64,000 bases of DNA from JAYOEY01 sp038120295 (lineage in GTDB: Bacteria; Pseudomonadota; Alphaproteobacteria; MPNO01; UBA2964). Made by a program: the position numbers and the translations under genes. Positions 54,450-61,839 of the stretch are shown one piece after another. The notes under the pieces were generated by a model. The model saw nothing but the letters and a program-made list of their open reading frames with translations. It searched no databases and was not told the origin of the DNA. Numbering within the stretch: the stretch's first letter is position 1; every line of letters begins with the position of its first letter. The DNA lies in assembly GCA_038120295.1 (NCBI GenBank), contig JAYOLL010000014.1, positions 1 through 64,000 of the forward strand, written 5' to 3'.

Positions 54450-55748
54450 TCACAGTGGTGGGTTCAGGATGGCCTGATAAAGCACATCTGCGCCGTGGAG
54501 GAAATCGTCGATCTCCATCGCCTCGTTCGGGTTATGCGACCCGTTCTCGTTCCGAACGAAGATCATGGCCGACGGTATGCCCGCATTGGCAAATACAGCC
54601 GCGTCGTGCCCCGCGCCACTCGGCAGGGTTTCGGCAGGCAGAGAGAGCTCCCGGCAGGTCTCGAGCAGGTGGTCGATCCATGTCTGGTTCATCAGGGCCG
54701 GGAGGGTAAGGGAGCGCCGGTCGAATTCGAACTTTACACCGCGTTCGCGCTCGACGGCATCCGTTTCGCTACGAATGAGCTGGTAAAATGTCTCCAGTGT
54801 CTCGATCGACTGGCTTCTTGTCTCCAGGCTGAATGTGCATTCGCCGGGAATGCGCGACATGGCATGGTCCTCCTGGTTCGTCGACAGCATTCCCGTCGTC
54901 AGGACCAGATCGAGTCCCCTTTCCTGCAATACCCGCCAGTGTTCGTCGAGCCGCCCGAGCAGGCTCGCCGTCGCGAGCACGGCGTCGTGCCGCATCCATC
55001 GCGGCACGGCGCCGGCATGCCCGGCCTCTCCTAAACACCGAATCTCTGAGTGGCGGATGTTCCCCCTCAGCCCGGTAACGATCCCGACCGGCCAGTTGCG
55101 CGCGATCATCACCGGCCCCTGCTCGATATGCAGTTCCAGATAGGCGCCGATTTCGTCGTCGCGCAGCAATTTTTCGCCGTTTGAAATACGCTCCATGTCT
55201 GCGCCGCATTCAGTCATGAAGTCGCGGAGCCTTTTCCTTTGCGACCGATGCGGCCTGTCCAGGTCGCCGTCGGCCAGCTCGCCGAACAGGGCGCTGGACC
55301 CGAGATAACATAGCCCGAACCAGGCGCTCTCCTCCCCGCGCAGAGCCATCACCCGGATGGTCCGTTCGGGCAGAATATTCGCTCGCTTCATCCTGATGAC
55401 CGCGAGGAGCCCGGCGACAACCCCGGCCGCGCCATCGAAGTTTCCGCCCTGAGGAACGGAATCGAGGTGCGAACCGCATACGATGCAGGGGGCATCCGGA
55501 TCTTTGCCCGGGAGTTCAATGACCAGATTGGCGGCTGCATCGTACTCCGCCGTCAGCCCCTCTTCCCGCGCCAGGGCAGCGCAATATTCCATCGCCTGAG
55601 TCTCGCCCTCCCCGTAGGTAGGACGGCTGATCCCGGGACCGTCCCGGCCCAGTTCCGCCAGGTCGTCGAAGATTTTTTCAACAAGCGCCTTGCGGTCGTC
55701 GCTGTCGAATTTCCGCGTCGAAGGAAAATCGCGAACCCTTGTGTTCAT
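54450..55748 (-). CDS. M20 family hydrolase, hydantoinase/carbamoylase type
   Basis: A 432-residue di-metal amidohydrolase of the group that includes N-carbamoyl-L-amino acid hydrolase, beta-ureidopropionase and allantoate amidohydrolase. Metal and catalytic motifs: CGSHLDSVPQGGNFDGAAG, ALRGEESAWF, LELHIEQGP and LPSGAGHDAAVFA, with NPNEAMEIDDF at the end. The start overlaps the pyrD stop as ATGA, and pyrC follows six bases after its stop. This position inside a pyrimidine unit suggests N-carbamoyl-L-aspartate as substrate (ureidosuccinase), giving aspartate, CO2 and NH3. That is inference; related ureido acids remain possible. Confidence 0.88.
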   Translation of the reverse strand: MNTRVRDFPSTRKFDSDDRKALVEKIFDDLAELGRDGPGISRPTYGEGETQAMEYCAALAREEGLTAEYDAAANLVIELPGKDPDAPCIVCGSHLDSVPQGGNFDGAAGVVAGLLAVIRMKRANILPERTIRVMALRGEESAWFGLCYLGSSALFGELADGDLDRPHRSQRKRLRDFMTECGADMERISNGEKLLRDDEIGAYLELHIEQGPVMIARNWPVGIVTGLRGNIRHSEIRCLGEAGHAGAVPRWMRHDAVLATASLLGRLDEHWRVLQERGLDLVLTTGMLSTNQEDHAMSRIPGECTFSLETRSQSIETLETFYQLIRSETDAVERERGVKFEFDRRSLTLPALMNQTWIDHLLETCRELSLPAETLPSGAGHDAAVFANAGIPSAMIFVRNENGSHNPNEAMEIDDFLHGADVLYQAILNPPL

Positions 55749-56683
55749 CGGACAGCCTCCAGAATGTCGGTATCCTGACCTTCGTCCCGGACGGCGCCGA
55801 CGAGATCGTTTACATCCCGGATTCCGTGCGTCGCGCACCAGGCCTCAAGACCCTCGACGATTTCGATCATGGCGCCCGGCTGGACGAAATTCGTGGTGCC
55901 CACCTGTATGGCTGAGGCGCCGGCGGCGAGGTATTGAACGGCGTCATCGGTCGTTTCGATTCCGCCGACGCCGATTATCGGGATCGAGACTTCCCTGGCG
56001 CAATGGTAAACCATCCGTAAAATGATGGGTTTGACGGGCGGACCGGAATAGCCGCCCATAACACTTCCGAGAGTCGGGCGGAGCGTTTCGGTGTTTATGG
56101 TCATGGAGAGAATGGCGTTCGCGATGACAAGCGCATCGGCGCCGCCCTCTTCCGCCGCCTTCGCGATGTCGACGATATTTCCGACATTGGGAGTGAGTTT
56201 GGCCCAGAGAGGCTTCCGCGTCGCTGCCCGCATCTCCTGCATGACCTCAAGCGTCAGATCGGGATGCATCGCGAAGGCTTTTCCATCGGCCTTCAGGTTC
56301 GGGCAGGAAATATTCACCTCGAAGGCATCGATCGCCCTGATGCTGAGATCGCGGCAAAGTCCGGCAAACGATTCCGGCGTATCCGCAGATATGCTCGCAA
56401 CCAAAGGCGGCGAGTAGCGGCGATAGGCCGGTACGACCTCATTTAGAAAATGATCGATTCCCTTGCTTGGAATGCCGATGGAATTGAGCATCCCGGGGCC
56501 CGCCTCTGCCACGCGTGGCGTCGGATTGCCGCTCCTGAAATCCCGGGTGATCGATTTGGTTACTAGCGCGCCGAGCCGGTTCAAATCGATCACCTGCCCG
56601 AGTTCCGGCGCAAAAGTCCCCGACGCCGGCATCACCGGATTGGCCAGCTGGATGTCGCCGATCCTGACGCCCAGATTCACCAT
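55745..56683 (-). CDS. pyrD: Dihydroorotate dehydrogenase, class 1B catalytic subunit type
   Basis: FMN TIM-barrel enzyme linking dihydroorotate and orotate. The 312-residue protein lacks the N-terminal membrane arm of class 2 enzymes. The catalytic base is the class 1 Cys of FEVNISCPNLK. Further blocks are NPVMPASGTF, GMLNSIGIPSKG and IIGVGGIETTDDA. The adjoining pyrK gene overlaps it by seven bases, which assigns it to the NAD-linked class 1B. Alphaproteobacteria usually carry class 2 PyrD, so the type is notable. Confidence 0.93.
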   Translation of the reverse strand: MVNLGVRIGDIQLANPVMPASGTFAPELGQVIDLNRLGALVTKSITRDFRSGNPTPRVAEAGPGMLNSIGIPSKGIDHFLNEVVPAYRRYSPPLVASISADTPESFAGLCRDLSIRAIDAFEVNISCPNLKADGKAFAMHPDLTLEVMQEMRAATRKPLWAKLTPNVGNIVDIAKAAEEGGADALVIANAILSMTINTETLRPTLGSVMGGYSGPPVKPIILRMVYHCAREVSIPIIGVGGIETTDDAVQYLAAGASAIQVGTTNFVQPGAMIEIVEGLEAWCATHGIRDVNDLVGAVRDEGQDTDILEAVR

Positions 56684-57540
56684 GACAGGGTTTCCTGAAG
56701 ATCGAAGACCGGGCCTTCACAACAGACACGCCGGTGCACGACTTTCTTCTCGACCTCAAATGAACGGACGCAGCAGAAACACATGCCGATCCCGCACGCC
56801 ATCTGCTGCTCGAGAGCAACCTCGCCCGGAATTCCGAGTTCGCTCCCCAGCTTCTTCAGCAGCTGAATCAAGCGATTCGAACCGCAGGTAAAGAACGCGT
56901 CGACCCCGCCGGCCTGGCATTCATCCCGTACCAGGGCCTCGACCTTGTCCACAGCGCTCCCGCCGTCCTCGTCCGTAACGGGGATGACCCGCGCGCCGAC
57001 TGCTTCAAACAGCTCAACCGACATCAGGTATTCGAGGCGTTCCACACTGAGAACGACTGTGATTCCTATCCCTAACGCAGCGGCGGCTTCGGCCAGCGGC
57101 GCGAGCGTTGCCAGACCGACGCCGCGGCCGAGAACCAGTATCCGCCGCCATTCGGGATTGAGGTTGAAGCCGTTCCCTAAAGGACCGAGAATCTTGAACC
57201 CGTCCCCAGGGCGGAGCGTCGCCATTGCCCGGGTTCCCGAGCCGACAGGTTTGTACAGAAACTCAACCCGTTCGCGCGCCGGATCGACCCGGTAGACACT
57301 CATCGGGCGACGAAGGTATGGCCTGTTTTCTCCTGCCTGCGGGCAGAGCAGATGAAAGAACTGACCGGCGTGCGCCGTCAATGCCGAGTCCGGAGCGGCG
57401 AGGACGAGATGCCGGTAGCGGTCGTTGACGGCATCGTTAGAGACCACCGAGCAGAGCGTATCCGCGATCGGGAATCGCTCTTTTTCGGTCGGGCCTTCGA
57501 CCGTCAAATCGACCGCGCCGGCGGTCGGCTGCAATGACAT
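56677..57540 (-). CDS. pyrK: Dihydroorotate dehydrogenase electron transfer subunit PyrK
   Basis: FAD and 2Fe-2S subunit passing electrons between NAD and the FMN of PyrD. The 287-residue protein has an FAD-binding block RPYLRRPMSVYRVD and NAD-fold sequence ILVLGRGVGLATLAPLAEAA. The iron-sulfur cysteines are in ACGIGMCFCCVR and RRVCCEGPVF at the C-terminus. It is the first gene of the pyrK-pyrD-M20-pyrC run. A 116-base gap separates it from the regulator gene upstream. Confidence 0.92.
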   Translation of the reverse strand: MSLQPTAGAVDLTVEGPTEKERFPIADTLCSVVSNDAVNDRYRHLVLAAPDSALTAHAGQFFHLLCPQAGENRPYLRRPMSVYRVDPARERVEFLYKPVGSGTRAMATLRPGDGFKILGPLGNGFNLNPEWRRILVLGRGVGLATLAPLAEAAAALGIGITVVLSVERLEYLMSVELFEAVGARVIPVTDEDGGSAVDKVEALVRDECQAGGVDAFFTCGSNRLIQLLKKLGSELGIPGEVALEQQMACGIGMCFCCVRSFEVEKKVVHRRVCCEGPVFDLQETLSW

Positions 57541-57648
57541 TTACTAAACTCCCAGGGCCTGCCGAGCACCCATGCCCTTGGAATCATGCACAAAATTGAT
57601 TCGCACCGCAAGCATTCCGTGAGGAGGCCCGGTAATCCGTAAACCGAA

Positions 57649-57667
57649 ACGCCGGATCAGCCGGCGT
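57649..57667 (-). terminator. Hairpin at the end of the XRE regulator gene
   Basis: ACGCCGG and CCGGCGT form a seven-base stem with loop CTGAT on the minus strand; the stop codon lies in it. TTTCGGTTT follows, a broken T-run, so it is a probable but weak terminator ahead of pyrK. Confidence 0.45.
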
Positions 57668-58541
57668 ATTTTTCGAGGGCTTCCCGAGCCAGCCTCGCCG
57701 CCTCCGGCCCCTTGATAGCGCGCCGCCAGAGCGCTTCAGCCGTCTCTTCGTGAAGCTCAAGCGCTTCAGGCGCGGACGTAATCATGCCGACGCCGATTCG
57801 TAAATTGGGACGTTCGCCGAGTCTGAACGGGCTGACCGCGAGTACCTCCCTGTCCGGTTGACGAAAAATCTGAAAACTCGATTGTGGCAGCGTATCCCGG
57901 ACAATACCGATCTGGACGCCGATCGGTTCCTCATCCATCAGGGTGGCGATACTTTCGATTTCATCGAAAGCCAGTCTCCTTCGTTCTTTAACGGTTTTTC
58001 GGTCAAGATCGGGACGCCCCACCAGACCGTTCGACAGAAATCTCTGCAGCTCCAGCCATGAGATCAGACACGCCACGCTGGGCTGGCGCTCTCGGAAATG
58101 CGACTTTCGGGCGCGGAGTATTTCCATGATCTCGGTTATTTCGGCGCGCGCACGGTCGCGATCCGGCAGATCATCCGAAACTGCCTCGGTCAAAACCGCT
58201 TCGAGCGCGTCGTCGTACCGGTCCGACGTCAACAGATAGGATACCGGCCCGAACAGAACGATGATGTGTTCCGCCGTTTCCTCGATCTGGCGCATCCGTT
58301 CGAAAAAGGAAACCGCGGAAGAAATATATTCAACCCCGACTCCTAGCAGAGTGGGAACCGACACGCCGAGGAGGTTAGCCATTCGGTCCAGAGTATCGAT
58401 CTTCGCGACTTCGCCCTTTTCGTATCGATAGAGCGCGGCGCGTGATATCCCGATTTTTTTGGCGACCTGATCGGCGCTCAGTCCGGAGCCCATGCGAATG
58501 GCCCGCAGTCGGTCGCCGATATCGTCAAAGCGAATGGCCAT
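57657..58541 (-). CDS. XRE-family helix-turn-helix transcriptional regulator
   Basis: A 294-residue regulator. The N-terminal HTH spans about residues 9-62 (LRAIRMGSGLSADQVAKKIG, ISRAALYRYEKGEVAKIDTL). The C-terminal 210 residues form a helical and mixed region I cannot name, possibly a ligand-sensing domain. I chose the ATG at 58541 because AGGTGA precedes it, overlapping the stop of the upstream gene; a GTG at 58553 is the alternative. As third gene behind two ThDP subunits, it probably controls that unit. Whether it acts on pyrK-pyrD is unknown. Confidence 0.83.
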   Translation of the reverse strand: MAIRFDDIGDRLRAIRMGSGLSADQVAKKIGISRAALYRYEKGEVAKIDTLDRMANLLGVSVPTLLGVGVEYISSAVSFFERMRQIEETAEHIIVLFGPVSYLLTSDRYDDALEAVLTEAVSDDLPDRDRARAEITEIMEILRARKSHFRERQPSVACLISWLELQRFLSNGLVGRPDLDRKTVKERRRLAFDEIESIATLMDEEPIGVQIGIVRDTLPQSSFQIFRQPDREVLAVSPFRLGERPNLRIGVGMITSAPEALELHEETAEALWRRAIKGPEAARLAREALEKYAG

Positions 58542-58553
58542 GGTTGTTGTCAC

Positions 58554-59150
58554 CTAGGGCGGTGCCGAAAATACCTGTTTTCCGGTTTCACGCTCGATAA
58601 AGCGGCCGAACCGGAACTTCACCTCGGGCCCATCCATCGGCGGCGATGCCGGCCGTTCGGTCATCGGCTCCACTTCCAGATGGATGAAGGTGTAGCCGGG
58701 TTCCATGACCGCCTCCTCGAACCTCGCCGTCAACTCATTCATCGAGCCGAAGGAATAAACACGTTGAACCCCGCACCCCCTGGCGATGGCGGCGTAATCG
58801 TTGTCGGCGCGTCCGGGCAAGGGAACGTTGGAGGTCGAGCCGTAAACCCGATTCGAGATCATGAAATGCTTAAGGTTCGGCAGATCCATCTGACGTTCGA
58901 CCATGAGCATGCCCGGGTTCATACAGAACGCCCCGTCGCCGCTTATTACCCAGACATTCGTGTCGGGCACGCCATGAGCGATTCCTGCAGCGAACATGCT
59001 GGAGAGGCTCATGGATGCTTCCAGATAGAACACACGTTCTGTGTCGTGCGTTTCGTCATGCCAGATTTCCGAGGACGTCCCCGCCGACGTCACAATGAGT
59101 TCATCCGTCCAGCGGCCTGCGATATAGGCCAGACATTCGCGATAGTTCAT
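58554..59150 (-). CDS. ThDP-binding decarboxylase, beta subunit (ComE-like)
   Basis: A 198-residue protein equal to the cofactor-binding C-terminal domain of ThDP enzymes. GDGAFCMNPGMLMVERQMDL followed by NRVYGSTSNVPLPGRADNDY resembles the beta subunit of sulfopyruvate or phosphonopyruvate decarboxylase. It needs the partner at 59160. It starts nine bases after that gene's stop. The real substrate may be another 3-substituted pyruvate; no coenzyme M or phosphonate gene is adjacent. Confidence 0.83.
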   Translation of the reverse strand: MNYRECLAYIAGRWTDELIVTSAGTSSEIWHDETHDTERVFYLEASMSLSSMFAAGIAHGVPDTNVWVISGDGAFCMNPGMLMVERQMDLPNLKHFMISNRVYGSTSNVPLPGRADNDYAAIARGCGVQRVYSFGSMNELTARFEEAVMEPGYTFIHLEVEPMTERPASPPMDGPEVKFRFGRFIERETGKQVFSAPP

Positions 59151-59159
59151 GGCCCCCTC

Positions 59160-59723
59160 CTATACCTTGCCCTGCAAGAGCTTCTTCGGCAGGACCGCCA
59201 CGGTCGGCCGGCTGATCTTGCGCGAATGGTGATAGGCCTCGGCGATCATGGGCAGCCGGTCGCGGCTCTCGATGACGGTATAGGGCAGGTTGATCGAGTC
59301 CATGACATCGTCGAGATAAAGCCCGTTCGAGACATGAAATTTCGCACCGTCGTCGAACGTGCCGCGCTGCGTAATCATGATGAAGACGGGAATTTCGTAT
59401 GTGTAGTTTATCTTGGTCAGCGCATAGACCACGGTCATCAGGCCGGATGCCCCCATTAGCGCCACGGCACCGGTGCCGGAAAGAAAGGCGCCCGAACACA
59501 GGCCGATCGCCGATTCTTCCCGGTTAACGGGCACATGGGTAAAGCGCTCGTCCTGTTCGAATCGCGCAATGGTCTGGGCGATCCAGTCGTCCGGAAGGCT
59601 GGCTACAAGCGAAATACCGGCGTTGGCGCAAATGTCCGTAATTTCCGTCGCCACCTCGAGAGAGTATCCGCTGGCGGTTGCGCGCGCAGCGGAGGCTTCG
59701 GAAGCCTGCTGTAAACTATCCAC
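59160..59723 (-). CDS. ThDP-binding decarboxylase, alpha subunit (ComD-like)
   Basis: A 187-residue protein equal to the pyrimidine-binding N-terminal domain of ThDP enzymes. ISLVASLPDDWIAQTI and PVNREESAIGLCSGAFLSG carry the conserved catalytic Glu; GASGLMTVVYALTKINYTYEIP follows in outline. With the beta subunit it should form an alpha/beta decarboxylase of the ComDE type. The rhodanese gene lies 67 bases upstream on the same strand. Confidence 0.83.
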   Translation of the reverse strand: MDSLQQASEASAARATASGYSLEVATEITDICANAGISLVASLPDDWIAQTIARFEQDERFTHVPVNREESAIGLCSGAFLSGTGAVALMGASGLMTVVYALTKINYTYEIPVFIMITQRGTFDDGAKFHVSNGLYLDDVMDSINLPYTVIESRDRLPMIAEAYHHSRKISRPTVAVLPKKLLQGKV

Positions 59724-59790
59724 GTGAATCGTCTCCTTTTTCTTCCGGTAAAGCTAATCATCGTAGCGAAACCGTGTCAAAACCCTCAGA

Positions 59791-60201
59791 TCAGCCTTCG
59801 GTTTTCTCTACCGGAGCGCCGGCTTCCCTCCAGGCCGCAAATCCCCCTTCAATATGTGAGACGCGGTCCAGGCCCAAATCCTGAGCCGTTTTTGCCGCCA
59901 GGGCAGAACGCCAACCAGACGCGCAAAAAAATACGAAATGCCTGTCCTGCCCGAAAATGTCCTTGTGATAGGGGCTCTCCGGATCGATCCAGAATTCCAG
60001 CATTCCACGCGGGGCGTGAAATGCTTCGGGTATCCTGCCTTCCCTGTTCAGTTCCCGGACATCCCTCAGATCGACGAACATGGCGTGGTCATTGCCGAAC
60101 AGGGCTCTTGCCCTCTCAACCGGTAGATTGTCGATCTCCGCCCTTGCAGTTTCCGGGAGTTCTTTGATTCCTGTCGGCATTCCAGATTTTCCCGCTGCCA
60201 T
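59791..60201 (-). CDS. Rhodanese-like domain protein
   Basis: A single-domain sulfurtransferase-fold protein of 136 residues. The active-site loop is FFCASGWRSALAAKTA, so the catalytic Cys is present. VERARALFGNDHAMFVDLRD and HIEGGFAAWREAGAP are the usual flanking blocks. It may pass sulfane sulfur to acceptors in the cytosol. It is the nearest upstream gene to the ComDE-like pair; if that pair uses a sulfonated pyruvate, a sulfur link would make sense, but this is a guess. Confidence 0.88.
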   Translation of the reverse strand: MAAGKSGMPTGIKELPETARAEIDNLPVERARALFGNDHAMFVDLRDVRELNREGRIPEAFHAPRGMLEFWIDPESPYHKDIFGQDRHFVFFCASGWRSALAAKTAQDLGLDRVSHIEGGFAAWREAGAPVEKTEG

Positions 60202-60240
60202 TAACCGAAACCATTTCTTCTCATATTATCATTCTAGGGG

Positions 60241-60270
60241 TTGGCATTTTGAGCAACGCTTATGTTATAT
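60241..60270 (+). promoter_or_regulatory. Putative promoter of tRNA-Asn
   Basis: TTGGCA (60241-60246), an 18-base spacer and TTATAT (60265-60270), 38 bases before the tRNA. An A/T-rich -10 in otherwise GC-rich DNA supports it. Confidence 0.4.
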
Positions 60271-60308
60271 ACCCCGCTCGCTGACGCGAAAGCGTTCGGG
60301 ATCGCTGA

Positions 60309-60384
60309 TCCCCGGTAGCTCAGTTGGTAGAGCAGGCGGCTGTTAACCGCCTTGTCGCTGGTTCGAGTCCGGCCCGGGGAGCCA
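60309..60384 (+). tRNA. tRNA-Asn (GTT)
   Basis: A 76-base cloverleaf including an encoded CCA. Acceptor stem TCCCCGG pairs with CCGGGGA, the D-arm contains GTAGCTCAGTTGGTAGAGC, the anticodon loop CTGTTAA carries GTT at 60342-60344, and the T-loop is TTCGAGT. The discriminator is G as expected. Confidence 0.96.
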
Positions 60385-60390
60385 ATTCGA

Positions 60391-60427
60391 AAAGGGATCG
60401 GGTGCATAGGCCCGGTCCCTTTTTTTT
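60391..60427 (+). terminator. Rho-independent terminator after tRNA-Asn
   Basis: AAAGGGATCGGG and CCCGGTCCCTTT make a twelve-pair stem with one G-U pair and an eight-base loop, then eight T residues. It starts seven bases after the tRNA. The remaining 250 bases before the FIST gene hold a short tandem GTTCCGATCCG repeat (about 60544-60563) and nothing else I recognise. Confidence 0.9.
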
Positions 60428-60681
60428 CGACTGATACTGTTACCCGGGTTCATTCGAACTCCGCCCCGTATCGTGACGTGTTGAATTCTACCCTCTAATC
60501 GCATCGCCTTCTTCGCTGGGATGGCGAACTGTCAGGGCGCACCGTTCCGATCCGCGTTCCGATCCGGCGTGCGTTGCGCCCTGCCCTCCCTTACCGCACA
60601 GGCCAATCAAATTTAGCAATTCGTTAATCCTTTCCCGTTAACCCTTTCTTTCGATTTTCTTAAAGAGCAGGGAAACAAAGG

Positions 60682-61821
60682 ATGCTTGCAGCGCAATACG
60701 AGCGGCGTGGACCAGATAACTGGACCAGAACGGACGGATGCTCAAACGGTCTGTCTCCGCAGCTTGTAATTTATTTTGGCGACCGGATCGTCATGGCAGA
60801 GAACGATTGCCATGCAGAGCTCAAAGCAATGTATCCCGAAGCACATCTCCTTGGATGTAGCACTGGCGGCGAGATTCTTGCGGATGAAGCGCTCGACGGC
60901 AGCATAGTCGCCACGGCGATTGAGTTCGAGAACACGGACATTCAGCTGGTCTCGGCCAATCTCCGCGACTACGCGGGCATATTCGAATGCGGACGCGATC
61001 TCGGACAGCAACTCATGGCCGACAACCTGGGCTCGGTTTTTGTCCTGTCCGACGGCACGGATGTAAATGGAAGCGACCTCGTGCGTGGTATCACCGAGAT
61101 TATCGGCAGGGACATCCCCCTTACCGGCGGGCTTGCGGGCGACGGTGACCGGTTTGGCGAAACGCTGGTCGGTATTGACGATCGTCCGTCGTCGGGAATT
61201 ATCGGTGCGCTCGGTTTCTATGGCGACAGCTTTGTGATGGGGCATGGCAGTGTCGGAGGCTGGGATGAGTTTGGTCCTAACCGCGCGATTACGAAGTCGT
61301 CCGGAAACGTGCTCTATGAACTCGATGGAGAACCTGCCCTTGAGCTATACAAGCGATATCTGGGCCCTGAAGCAAACGAACTGCCAGGAAGCGCCCTGCT
61401 GTATCCCCTGCGTGTCTGGCCACCGGAAAACCCTGATAGCGACGTCGTTCGTACAATCGTTGGCATCGATGAAGACGCACAGAGCCTGATATTCGCTGGC
61501 AATGTTCCTGAGGGTTACCTCGCCCAGTTGATGCAGGGCAATTTCGGCCGTCTTATCGACGGGGCGGCTTCTGCCGCGGGCAGCGCCAAGCAGGCAGTCA
61601 ACGGCAATAACGGCGTTGCGATCCTCGTCAGCTGTATCGGACGGAAACTGCTTCTGGGACAGAGAGCCGGAGAGGAAGCCGAAGCGATCAAGGATATCCT
61701 TGGCGACAATATTGCGCAGCTTGGTTTTTACTCTTACGGCGAAATTTCGCCCCATGCAAAGTCCGGTATGTGCGAACTGCACAACCAGACCATGACCGTT
61801 ACCGTCATTTCCGAGAACTGA
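60682..61821 (+). CDS. FIST domain sensor protein (NosP-like)
   Basis: A 379-residue cytosolic protein with FIST_N (about 30-215) and FIST_C (about 220-360) domains. HLLGCSTGGEIL, VLSDGTDVNGSDLVRG and PLTGGLAGDGDRFGETLV mark the first; GHGSVGGWDEFGPNRAITKS, NVLYELDGEPALELYKRYLG and the C-terminal GFYSYGEISPHAKSGMCELHNQT mark the second. Some FIST proteins (NosP) bind haem and sense nitric oxide, controlling a hybrid kinase (NahK) coded next door. The kinase gene 18 bases downstream fits that pairing. Haem binding is inferred. Confidence 0.88.
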   Translation: MLAAQYERRGPDNWTRTDGCSNGLSPQLVIYFGDRIVMAENDCHAELKAMYPEAHLLGCSTGGEILADEALDGSIVATAIEFENTDIQLVSANLRDYAGIFECGRDLGQQLMADNLGSVFVLSDGTDVNGSDLVRGITEIIGRDIPLTGGLAGDGDRFGETLVGIDDRPSSGIIGALGFYGDSFVMGHGSVGGWDEFGPNRAITKSSGNVLYELDGEPALELYKRYLGPEANELPGSALLYPLRVWPPENPDSDVVRTIVGIDEDAQSLIFAGNVPEGYLAQLMQGNFGRLIDGAASAAGSAKQAVNGNNGVAILVSCIGRKLLLGQRAGEEAEAIKDILGDNIAQLGFYSYGEISPHAKSGMCELHNQTMTVTVISEN

Positions 61822-61839
61822 TTGCCGGCCTGATCCGGT

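Noticed and set aside
55745..57540. Dihydropyrimidine dehydrogenase (PreA/PreT-like) instead of PyrD/PyrK
   Set aside because: The catalytic subunit lacks the extra 4Fe-4S domain of PreA, and the partner has the C-terminal 2Fe-2S cysteines of PyrK.
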